This document shows positions 1 to 4,752 of a DNA stretch of 5,127 nt, one piece after another. Every line of letters starts with the position of its first letter. Position 1 is the first letter of the stretch. Source of the stretch: a bacterium (lineage in GTDB: Bacteria > Cyanobacteriota > Vampirovibrionia > Gastranaerophilales > Gastranaerophilaceae); NCBI GenBank assembly GCA_017444705.1, contig JAFSWA010000080.1:1-5127 (forward strand), read 5' to 3'. Under the pieces are notes generated by a model. The model saw nothing but the letters and a program-made list of their open reading frames with translations. It was not told the origin of the DNA and searched no databases. The translations under genes and the position numbers were made by a program.

Positions 1-64
1 AAAATGATTTGAAAATATTATTTTTATATAGTCAATTAATTATGTAAGTAAAAGGAGAATAAAT

Positions 65-721
65 ATGAAAAAAATATTATTAATTGCAATAGCTTTAATG
101 CTAATCACACCACTAAATGCAAATGCTTTTTCATGGGGAGATTTTTTCAGAGCCTTGTTTGGTCTGTCATCAAGTCAAACTACGGTTACTAACACCTCAA
201 TAAAGGAAGAGATAGAAACATCATTAAAAACAAACATGACAAAAACGATAAATATTGATAAAGAGGTTCAAAGTGCATTCTTATCAACTGTTTCAATAAT
301 TTCCGGAACAGAGGAAACAAAGACAATAAAATCAAAGGTTGCGGAAGCAAATAAGAAAACTGATGACATAGAAAAATTAACGGCATTAAACCAAATCTAC
401 AATGATTATTCAACGATAATTAATAATAATAAAGTTGAAATAGTTGCACTTCTTGCATTGACAGATGATTCATCAAAAGAAACTCTTGTAAAAAACATAA
501 ACACCATTTCAGATGCCGGTCAAAAATATGTAGAAATAGGAAAAGATAACTTAAAACTTGCATCGACAACGATAAAAAAAGCTACGGTTGATGATAACAG
601 AACAGCCCTTTTATTGGAAATAAATGATACAACAGCAGCTATAACTGATACTGCAAAAGCAGCTACAAGCCTTTCAAGACAGATAAAAATACTTGCAAAA
701 ATTGCGGGAATAAAATTCTAA
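65..721 (+). CDS. Secreted helical protein of unknown function (218 aa)
   Basis: I do not recognise this family. The N-terminus is a textbook Sec signal peptide: Lys2-Lys3, a hydrophobic core over residues 4-17, and an ANA signal-peptidase I site at 19-21. The mature protein therefore starts near Phe22. The rest is rich in Thr, Lys, Ala, Ile and Asn, has no cysteine and only one Trp (W24), and reads as a series of amphipathic helices with no obvious catalytic motif. A periplasmic or surface helical-bundle protein is the most that can be said. The start is well supported: AAAGGAG at 51-57 lies 7 nt before the ATG. No gene partner is visible; the next gene has its own promoter, so this one is probably the end of an upstream unit or monocistronic. 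It is a confident gene of unknown job. Confidence 0.85.
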   Translation: MKKILLIAIALMLITPLNANAFSWGDFFRALFGLSSSQTTVTNTSIKEEIETSLKTNMTKTINIDKEVQSAFLSTVSIISGTEETKTIKSKVAEANKKTDDIEKLTALNQIYNDYSTIINNNKVEIVALLALTDDSSKETLVKNINTISDAGQKYVEIGKDNLKLASTTIKKATVDDNRTALLLEINDTTAAITDTAKAATSLSRQIKILAKIAGIKF

Positions 722-730
722 TTATAAATG

Positions 731-754
731 TTAAAAAATATAACAATTTTTTAA
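731..754 (+). terminator. Possible weak A/T-only terminator hairpin
   Basis: TTAAAAAAT (731-739) and ATTTTTTAA (746-754) pair around a 6-nt loop, 9 nt after the stop codon of the secreted-protein gene. The 3' arm supplies the T run. With no G-C pairs the stem is weak, and such repeats arise easily in AT-rich DNA, so this is tentative. Confidence 0.3.
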
Positions 755-821
755 AATTCAGCAATTTATTTTTTACAAAAACTTTTATAATAATATAAGA
801 GAAATGTACAAGAGTAAAATA

Positions 822-850
822 TTGACGAGTAACTGTAATTACGATATACT
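822..850 (+). promoter_or_regulatory. Sigma-70-type promoter of the prepilin-like gene
   Basis: TTGACG (822-827) and TATACT (845-850) are separated by exactly 17 nt, each one base from consensus. Transcription would begin near 857, giving a leader of about 50 nt before the ATG at 908. The GTG at 869 would then lie only about 12 nt into the message, which favours the downstream start. Confidence 0.75.
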
Positions 851-896
851 AAGGTTGCAGTTGGTTTTGTGAGTATTTTACGCAAGCAAAAGAGTA

Positions 897-902
897 AAGG
901 TG
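897..902 (+). promoter_or_regulatory. Ribosome binding site that fixes the prepilin start
   Basis: AAGGTG lies 5 nt before the ATG at 908. No comparable purine-rich site precedes the in-frame GTG at 869, so translation most likely begins at 908. Confidence 0.65.
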
Positions 903-907
903 AAAAT

Positions 908-1705
908 ATGACGAAGTATTATTACAGACGAAGAAACAAGTTGGCATTCACTCTGTCAGAATTAGCATTGGCATCATTATTTGTTATATTGATAGGGTTG
1001 ATTGTCGGAAAAGAAGCATCCAGTGCAACAAAAAACAAAGTTACCGTTGATAAGGTACAGGCAGTATATGAAATGTTGGAAACTGCTGCTGTGGCATGGC
1101 AAAAGGATAATAATTGCAGCGGGGACATTACTCTTTGTATAAGAGATGCAAGAGATGAAGAAATGGATAATAAACTTATCTTTAACGGAATAGCAAAACA
1201 TCTTCCTGTTGTTGCTTCAAACGTAGATTTAGATGCGAGAGGAAAACATATAGAAGGTCAGGAAATATCAAAAATTGATTGGCTGCCTGAATATACAAAG
1301 ACTTTTGACGGCAGCATGCAGTCTAATTCAGCCTTGGGAGTTAGCAAATACTATGACAGAAACAGTAAAAATCTTGCAGTATATAAATTAAGAGATAATG
1401 TAACTATTTTGGTTGATATTAGTGATTATGATTCGGATACAGGTATAGGATTTTTTGATATAAACGGCAAAGAAGGCGAAAACCGTATCGGTGTAGACGT
1501 ATTCCCGTTTAGTATCGGTGCAAATATTAAAAAAGATAACACATTATATGATGTAGCCGCAAAAAAATTCAACCCGTATTTTTCAAGCAAAAAATATGAA
1601 GTGTTTGATTTATGTAACATTTCATATAAAGACTGTTCAAAGGATAAGTTGGCAACAAATCCGACCGCATATGTTCTGAAATGGTCTAAAATGCCAAAAC
1701 CATAA
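908..1705 (+). CDS. Prepilin-like protein (type IV pilin / type II secretion pseudopilin N-terminus)
   Basis: This 265-aa protein starts with a short basic leader (RRRNK, residues 7-11), a prepilin-peptidase-like site and a hydrophobic helix. The sequence KLA|FTLSELA places cleavage between Ala13 and Phe14, with Phe at +1 and the conserved Glu at +5 (E18). The helix runs through about residue 34. Most prepilins have Gly at -1; Ala is less common but is accepted in known cases. The C-terminal domain is large and carries two cysteine pairs, C70/C77 and C236/C243, which could form disulfides outside the membrane. It also has a DINGKEGENRIGVDVFPF stretch (184-201), a motif I associate with prepilin-like proteins of cyanobacterial relatives. 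It probably sits in the inner membrane and joins a pilus or secretion pseudopilus; it may be a minor pilin rather than the main subunit. An in-frame GTG at 869 would add 13 residues but lacks a ribosome site. The gene is flanked by its own promoter and terminator. Confidence 0.8.
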   Translation: MTKYYYRRRNKLAFTLSELALASLFVILIGLIVGKEASSATKNKVTVDKVQAVYEMLETAAVAWQKDNNCSGDITLCIRDARDEEMDNKLIFNGIAKHLPVVASNVDLDARGKHIEGQEISKIDWLPEYTKTFDGSMQSNSALGVSKYYDRNSKNLAVYKLRDNVTILVDISDYDSDTGIGFFDINGKEGENRIGVDVFPFSIGANIKKDNTLYDVAAKKFNPYFSSKKYEVFDLCNISYKDCSKDKLATNPTAYVLKWSKMPKP

Positions 1706-1740
1706 CAGTTATCTGAGATAAAGATATGTGATTTAAAAAT

Positions 1741-1769
1741 AAAAAGGAATACAAAAGTATTCCTTTTTT
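1741..1769 (+). terminator. Rho-independent terminator of the prepilin-like gene
   Basis: A perfect 12-bp stem pairs 1741-1752 with 1757-1768 around an AAAA loop. The core GGAATAC/GTATTCC is flanked by an A run on the left and a T run on the right, so it could work in both directions. It separates the prepilin gene from the tRNA promoter ten bases later. Confidence 0.8.
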
Positions 1770-1778
1770 AACTTTAAC

Positions 1779-1807
1779 TTGACAACAAAGCTTGGACTTT
1801 ATAAAAT
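1779..1807 (+). promoter_or_regulatory. Promoter of the tRNA-Gln / ompH unit
   Basis: TTGACA (1779-1784, perfect consensus) and TAAAAT (1802-1807) have a 17-nt spacer. The predicted start near 1814 is about 5 nt before the tRNA 5' end, so the primary transcript needs little 5' trimming. Confidence 0.8.
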
Positions 1808-1818
1808 AATATTACCAA

Positions 1819-1891
1819 TGGGGCGTCGCCAAGTGGTAAGGCACCTGGTTTTGGTCCAGGCATTTCGGAGGTTCGAGTCCTTCCGCCCCAG
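1819..1891 (+). tRNA. tRNA-Gln (anticodon TTG)
   Basis: A full cloverleaf folds by eye. The acceptor stem pairs TGGGGCG (1819-1825) with CGCCCCA (1884-1890), 7 of 7. The D stem is GCC/GGC (1828-1830/1840-1842). The anticodon stem is CCTGG/CCAGG (1844-1848/1856-1860) around loop TTTTGGT, with anticodon TTG at 1851-1853. The T stem is GGAGG/CCTTC with one G-T pair, and the loop is TTCGAGT (1872-1878). The discriminator is G1891. The U1-A72 first pair and G73 are known glutamine identity features. The 3' CCA is not encoded and must be added by nucleotidyltransferase. The variable loop is six bases by this fold. Confidence 0.97.
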
Positions 1892-1919
1892 TTCTATTAA
1901 AAATTAGGGAGTATGAGTT

Positions 1920-2366
1920 ATGAAAAAAATAATTACTTTGTTTGTATTGTTGTTCATGTCTTGCGGTTTTGCAATGGCAAAAGATAATTACGGTTTTATT
2001 GATATTAATACAATTATGGCAAAATATACAGTTGCCGCTAATTATACAAACAGCGTAAAACAAAGACAAACAGAGATTCAAAAACTTTTGACAGATGCAA
2101 ACAAAAAATTGACTGCAACAAAAGACGAAACTGCCAAAAAAACAATTGAGGCTAATGCAAAAAAACAAATTCAACCGAAATTAGACGCATTGGCTACATA
2201 TCAAAAACAACAAAGCACAAAAATTCAAAATAATATAAATGCTGCTATATCAAAGGTTGCAAAAGCTAATAATTACGCATTGGTTTTGAACGGAAATTCC
2301 GTTGCATTCGGTGCGGTTAATATTACAGACCTCGTTGTAAAAGAATTGAATTTGAATTTTAAATAG
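1920..2366 (+). CDS. OmpH/Skp-family periplasmic chaperone
   Basis: This 148-aa protein matches the Skp/OmpH layout. A signal peptide ends in AMA (18-20). The mature N-terminus is YGFIDINTIMAKY (24-36), equivalent to the family's 'IGYVDVQKV...' opening strand. A long Lys/Gln/Ala-rich coiled coil follows (about 45-120), the tentacle part of the trimer. The closing strands are YALVLNGNSVAFGAVNITDLVVKELN (120-145), matching the family's 'VLD...V.YG..DITDEVI..L' ending. Skp proteins hold unfolded outer-membrane proteins in the periplasm on their way to the Bam complex. Cys15 sits in the signal region, but the preceding LFMS is a poor lipobox, so a soluble protein is more likely than a lipoprotein. 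AGGGAG (1906-1911) lies 8 nt before the ATG. With just 28 nt between the tRNA and this gene, and no promoter there, it appears to be transcribed from the tRNA promoter. Confidence 0.85.
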   Translation: MKKIITLFVLLFMSCGFAMAKDNYGFIDINTIMAKYTVAANYTNSVKQRQTEIQKLLTDANKKLTATKDETAKKTIEANAKKQIQPKLDALATYQKQQSTKIQNNINAAISKVAKANNYALVLNGNSVAFGAVNITDLVVKELNLNFK

Positions 2367-2387
2367 ATTGCTATAAAAACAAAAAAC

Positions 2388-2426
2388 ATACAGGTCTGAT
2401 TTTATTAATCTGACCTGTATATTTTT
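2388..2426 (+). terminator. Strong terminator of the tRNA-Gln / ompH unit
   Basis: ATACAGGTC (2388-2396) pairs with GACCTGTAT (2412-2420). Past a T-T mismatch the stem continues with GATT/AATC (2398-2401/2407-2410) around loop TTATT. A T run follows at 2422-2426. The A run just upstream makes it potentially bidirectional. Confidence 0.85.
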
Positions 2427-2433
2427 GTACTTT

Positions 2434-2497
2434 TGCTATACATATCGAGCAATCAGCTGTAATTTTACTCTGACAAGTAAAATTGCTGATAATAGCA
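2434..2497. repeat. Nested inverted repeat (three-part hairpin)
   Basis: Three nested arm pairs share one centre: AATTTTACT/AGTAAAATT (2461-2469/2476-2484), ATCAGC/GCTGAT (2452-2457/2485-2490, with a 3-nt bulge) and TGCTAT/ATAGCA (2434-2439/2492-2497, with a 12-nt internal loop on the left). The six-base centre is CTGACA. No T run follows, so it is not a terminator. It lies after one terminator and before the rpiB promoter. Its role is unknown: operator, small-RNA part or remnant of a mobile repeat. Confidence 0.6.
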
Positions 2498-2499
2498 TC

Positions 2500-2545
2500 A
2501 ATGTTTATTGAGATTTATTAAATAAAAGGTCATTTAATAAACATT
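2500..2545. repeat. Second inverted repeat with two competing pairings
   Basis: AATGTTTATT (2500-2509) pairs perfectly with AATAAACATT (2536-2545). TTATTAAAT (2515-2523) also pairs perfectly with ATTTAATAA (2532-2540), around the loop AAAAGGTC. The two pairings share bases 2536-2540, so they cannot fully coexist. The element ends just before the rpiB -35 box. Its composition is almost pure A/T, which lowers its significance. Confidence 0.45.
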
Positions 2546-2548
2546 TGC

Positions 2549-2577
2549 TGGACGAGTAAAAAAAAAAATGATAGAAT
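2549..2577 (+). promoter_or_regulatory. Probable rpiB promoter with an A11 run in the spacer
   Basis: TGGACG (2549-2554) and TAGAAT (2572-2577) are 17 nt apart. The spacer contains eleven consecutive A residues (2558-2568). The start would be near 2584, leaving a leader of about 20 nt that includes the ribosome site GAAAGGA (2591-2597), 6 nt before the ATG. Confidence 0.55.
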
Positions 2578-2603
2578 AACAAAGTAAAAAGAAAGGATTA
2601 AAT

Positions 2604-3038
2604 ATGGAAAAATTGAAAATCGCAATAGGCTGCGACCACGGTGGTTTTGACCTTAAACAAAAGGTTATTGATTATTTGAAAGCAAGGGATATTGAGTTTG
2701 AAGATTTTGGAATTTACATTAAAGAAGCATCGGATTATCCTGAAATAGCAAAACAAGTTTCCGCAGAAATTGCGAAAGGAAAATTTGATAAGGGCATTTT
2801 GATTTGCGGCACGGGAATCGGGATGTCTATTGTTGCAAACAAATTTAAAGGAATAAGAGCTGCTCTGTGCTGTGATACATACTCCGCAAGAGTTTCAAGA
2901 GCTCATAATAACGCCAACATTCTCTGTTTAGGGGCAAGAGTAGTAGGCGAATATTTGGCACTCGATATTGTTGATACTTGGTTAAAAACTAACTTTGAGG
3001 GCGGTCGGCACAAAAAAAGAATTGATATGATTGAATAA
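2604..3038 (+). CDS. rpiB: Ribose-5-phosphate isomerase B
   Basis: This 144-aa protein is a full-length RpiB (LacA/RpiB sugar-phosphate isomerase family). It interconverts ribose-5-phosphate and ribulose-5-phosphate in the non-oxidative pentose phosphate pathway, in the cytoplasm. Visible family motifs are GCDHGGFDLK (9-18), DYP (44-46) and the catalytic loop ICGTGIGMSIVANKFKGIRA (67-86), whose Cys68 corresponds to the catalytic-base cysteine and whose GTGIG binds the phosphate/enediolate region. YSARVSRAHNNANIL follows (93-107), with His101 as the likely ring-opening residue. R112VVG and the C-terminal FEGGRHKKRI tail complete the match. Nothing is missing. It is apparently monocistronic, with its own promoter and a palindromic terminator 10 nt after the stop. 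The neighbouring isonitrile synthase homologue belongs to a family that consumes ribulose-5-phosphate. Confidence 0.96.
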   Translation: MEKLKIAIGCDHGGFDLKQKVIDYLKARDIEFEDFGIYIKEASDYPEIAKQVSAEIAKGKFDKGILICGTGIGMSIVANKFKGIRAALCCDTYSARVSRAHNNANILCLGARVVGEYLALDIVDTWLKTNFEGGRHKKRIDMIE

Positions 3039-3043
3039 ATATT

Positions 3044-3072
3044 AAAAACGGGGCTTGAAATTTCAAGCCCCG
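3044..3072. terminator. Bidirectional terminator between convergent genes
   Basis: A perfect 24-nt palindrome (3049-3072) has arms CGGGGCTTGAAA/TTTCAAGCCCCG, among the most GC-rich stretches of the window. On the minus strand it is followed by five T residues (complement of 3044-3048). On the plus strand the following GTCTATTT is a weaker T tract. It ends rpiB on one side and the small membrane-protein gene on the other. Confidence 0.85.
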
Positions 3073-3106
3073 GTCTATTTAAAATATAAATTTACATTTT
3101 ATGCTG

Positions 3107-3334
3107 TTAAATATGTTTTTCTCTTTTATAATTTTCTAAATAAAGAGTAATTTTTTGATAGTTAACGGCAAAAAACAGCCCTGTTAAAAAGACAAGCAGT
3201 GACATTATTACGACAAACAACCCGTCTTTACCCAATGTATCTGTATTTGCCAAATATTCTGAGGCAGTAAATCCGAAAAATATAGCGGAAACTGAAACCC
3301 ACAATATTGCAAAATATAATGCAGATGATTTCAT
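3107..3334 (-). CDS. Small two-helix membrane protein, YiaA/YiaB-like
   Basis: This 75-aa protein has two predicted membrane helices, about residues 5-24 and 38-58, joined by a short polar loop (YLANTDTLGKDG), and ends in a basic tail (KREKHI). The layout resembles the YiaA/YiaB two-helix domain, with W-V-S in the first helix, a Leu/Asn-containing loop, a Gly after Lys (KDG) and the end of helix two reading FFAVNYQK, close to the family's 'FAAVSYQK'. The role of that family is unknown. The gene is real by its ribosome site: AAGGAAGG (complement of 3341-3348) lies 6 nt before the ATG. A terminator follows 34 nt after the stop. It faces rpiB and is divergent from the isonitrile synthase homologue. 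The long structured leader in front suggests RNA-level control. The family call rests on motif resemblance alone. Confidence 0.6.
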   Translation of the reverse strand: MKSSALYFAILWVSVSAIFFGFTASEYLANTDTLGKDGLFVVIMSLLVFLTGLFFAVNYQKITLYLENYKREKHI

Positions 3335-3348
3335 TATAAACCTTCCTT

Positions 3349-3472
3349 TTTTTCTTTATATAAAACTTTCGGTTTTAACCCGTTCTCAGAACAGCGACCC
3401 ATCCTGAAAGTTAAATCCGAGCGAAAGACACACATCTTTCAAGGACAAAAACCTCATGTGTCAAAAGAAAAA
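3349..3472 (-). promoter_or_regulatory. Candidate structured 5' leader RNA of the small membrane protein gene
   Basis: The minus-strand leader can fold as a three-way junction. P1 pairs 3464-3472 with 3349-3357 (9 bp), directly next to the ribosome site. P2 pairs 3427-3433 with 3456-3462. P3 pairs 3410-3420 with 3369-3379 (10 bp with one A-A mismatch) and contains a small GTTC/GAAC hairpin (3382-3392). Competing helices exist: GAAAGA/TCTTTC (3423-3428/3435-3440) against P2, and AACTTTC/GAAAGTT (3364-3370/3406-3412) against P3. I cannot match it to a known riboswitch class or to 6S RNA. The fold was drawn by eye without an energy calculation. Confidence 0.45.
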
Positions 3473-3510
3473 CAGTTTATATTTCCTAAAATTATCCTTA
3501 ACATACTATA

Positions 3511-3539
3511 ATTATAGCACATTTTTTCAAATTTGCCCA
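3511..3539 (-). promoter_or_regulatory. Probable promoter of the small membrane protein gene
   Basis: On the minus strand, TGGGCA (complement of 3534-3539) and a perfect TATAAT (complement of 3511-3516) are 17 nt apart. The start would be near 3504, giving a leader of about 170 nt. The -10 box lies in a 12-bp palindrome, CTATAATTATAG (3506-3517), so a TATAAT is present on the plus strand too, but without a good -35 there. Confidence 0.6.
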
Positions 3540-3565
3540 GTCTTATTTTAATAAATCTTTACGTT

Positions 3566-3595
3566 TTGTCCAAAAAATTTTATTTTGTATTTAAT
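3566..3595 (+). promoter_or_regulatory. Tentative promoter of the isonitrile synthase homologue
   Basis: TTGTCC (3566-3571) is followed by TATTTA (3588-3593, spacer 16) or TTTAAT (3590-3595, spacer 18). Either would start transcription at or within a few bases of the ATG at 3602, giving a leaderless or nearly leaderless message. This agrees with the lack of a ribosome site but is weak in such AT-rich DNA. Confidence 0.3.
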
Positions 3596-3601
3596 TTTAA
3601 T

Positions 3602-4657
3602 ATGAGGGTTATTTCATTAAAAGAAAATATTTCATTCAAATCAACGACAACACAAAAAGTCGCACAAAATGTCGCGGATGTTATTTTGTCGTACAGACGT
3701 CCTTTTCAGGGGGATACACTTACAAGAAGCGATTATTCATATTTAAGTGATAATATTTCAAAAAGGATTTTACCCTCAATAGATAAATCAGAACCGTTAC
3801 AAATTGCAATTGTAGGTTTTTCATTAAAAAGCCCAAATAAGAAAAAAGTTATTTCCGATATTGCAGACAGAGCGGAATATGAAACACTTGAACATTTGCA
3901 AGAATTAACAAAAAACATAAAATCTGTTTATCCGTACGGGTCAAATTTTAGAATTTTTGCGGACGGGAGAATTTTTGTCGGTACAATTTTTGGTTCATCA
4001 GATGATGCCGTAACAAAATACGTTAGTTCAAACAAAGATATATTAAAAAAACAAAGTCAGAAAGAAATTCAAATATTATCGCTTGATGATTTTTTTGAAG
4101 GGACAAATGAAGAAAAAAGAGTCATGCTGTTTTCGGAGTTTCCTACGGATAAAGAAAAAATCAGGAATATGATAAAAACAAATTCTTTTTTTAGAACCTA
4201 TTATCAATATATGAGAGATTTTTATGCAAAAGATATTCATTCAATAAATCCTGAAATCAGCTGCAAAAAGAGCCGTCAACTTGGTAATGAGGCAGCATTC
4301 GGAGTAATATGTGCGGCTGAATCATATAATCAATTTATTAACAGTTTATATAAAGAGCCTTTTTTAAGATTATCTGTTCACTCAACACCCATTTATGATA
4401 CACAAGGTAAAATCGGTATTTTTCTAAATAGAATAAAGAAAAATTTACCGACTCCATGGCACAGTGCAGCAGTAAAAATAACCGATAAAGACGGAAACGC
4501 AATTTTTCTCTATGAGAAAAAAGCACGATTGGAAAAAGCAGGCTGCTATTTTATCCCCGACACTGACGGAAAGGGTGAGTATTATTTATTCCCGCCTGAT
4601 AAAAAATATGATTTTTCAAAATCTTTCAAGGAAAATTTGATGTCTGATTTTTCTTAA
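3602..4657 (+). CDS. PvcA/DIT1/IsnA-family isonitrile (isocyanide) synthase homologue
   Basis: The 351-aa protein carries the hallmarks of the pyoverdine/dityrosine biosynthesis family. These are IVGFSLKSPNKKK (70-82; family 'F.PFKSPN'), LEHLQELTKNIKSVYPYGSNFRIFADGRIF (96-125; family 'L..L...I...Y..GA...I.SDG.VF'), FLRLSVHST (254-262; family 'IRLSIHP') and TPWHSAAV (284-291; family 'PWH'). Characterised bacterial members convert the amino group of L-Tyr or L-Trp to an isonitrile using ribulose-5-phosphate as carbon donor. The substrate here cannot be read from sequence. The length is close to PvcA. One oddity is that the Asp usually following the DG.VF motif is absent (DGRIFVGTIFG). An open frame extends back to a TTG at 3533, but that would put an unrelated hydrophobic extension on the divergent promoter; ATG 3602 is preferred although it lacks a ribosome site. 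No PvcB/IsnB oxygenase gene follows. I am confident of the family and less so of the activity. Confidence 0.82.
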   Translation: MRVISLKENISFKSTTTQKVAQNVADVILSYRRPFQGDTLTRSDYSYLSDNISKRILPSIDKSEPLQIAIVGFSLKSPNKKKVISDIADRAEYETLEHLQELTKNIKSVYPYGSNFRIFADGRIFVGTIFGSSDDAVTKYVSSNKDILKKQSQKEIQILSLDDFFEGTNEEKRVMLFSEFPTDKEKIRNMIKTNSFFRTYYQYMRDFYAKDIHSINPEISCKKSRQLGNEAAFGVICAAESYNQFINSLYKEPFLRLSVHSTPIYDTQGKIGIFLNRIKKNLPTPWHSAAVKITDKDGNAIFLYEKKARLEKAGCYFIPDTDGKGEYYLFPPDKKYDFSKSFKENLMSDFS

Positions 4658-4667
4658 CAAATTATTA

Positions 4668-4700
4668 CAAAATTTTTAAAAAATTTTGGGAACTTTTTTT
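4668..4700 (+). terminator. Possible weak terminator after the synthase homologue
   Basis: CAAAATTTT (4668-4676) pairs with AAAATTTTG (4680-4688) around TAA. After a short gap a run of seven T (4694-4700) follows. The stem is nearly all A-T, so termination would be weak and some read-through into the sigma factor gene is possible. No convincing promoter was found between here and 4747. Confidence 0.3.
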
Positions 4701-4746
4701 CTGCTTTTTTCGTCATAAAAAATGTGAGGGTCAGAATTAGTTAAAT

Positions 4747-4752
4747 AGGAGG
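4747..4752 (+). promoter_or_regulatory. Strong ribosome binding site of the sigma factor gene
   Basis: A perfect AGGAGG lies 9 nt before ATG 4762. A TTG codon directly before that ATG (4759) is in frame and 6 nt from the site, so a one-residue longer start is possible. Confidence 0.8.

Noticed and set aside
1..64. Promoter for the first gene
   Set aside because: TTGAAA (9-14) and TATAGT (27-32) are only 12 nt apart; no pair with proper spacing was found, and upstream sequence is missing.
189..413. Minus-strand open frame inside the secreted-protein gene
   Set aside because: Antisense shadow with no homology feel and a fully supported gene on the plus strand.
869..907. GTG start adding 13 residues to the prepilin-like protein
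   Set aside because: It lies about 12 nt after the predicted transcript start without a ribosome site. ATG 908 has one and gives a normal short prepilin leader.
922..1620. Three minus-strand open frames inside the prepilin-like gene
   Set aside because: Shadows of a plus-strand gene with clear start, motifs, promoter and terminator.
1819..1960. tRNA 3' end as an integration site for a mobile element
   Set aside because: No integrase and no second copy of the tRNA 3' end was seen in the window; the tRNA leads directly into a housekeeping gene.
1953..1966. Lipobox at Cys15 of the OmpH-like protein
   Set aside because: Residues before the Cys are L-F-M-S, a poor lipobox, while an AMA signal-peptidase I site follows at 18-20.
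1812..2174. 120-codon minus-strand open frame over the tRNA and ompH
   Set aside because: It runs antisense through a certain tRNA gene and a well-supported coding gene; its Cys/Phe-rich product is typical of antisense reading of Lys/Asn-rich DNA.
3533..3601. Upstream TTG start adding 23 residues to the isonitrile synthase homologue
   Set aside because: No ribosome site, overlap with the divergent promoter, and a low-complexity Phe/Leu/Asn extension unlike the family N-terminus.
3733..4526. Minus-strand open frames inside the synthase homologue
   Set aside because: Antisense shadows; the plus-strand frame carries ordered family motifs across the same bases.
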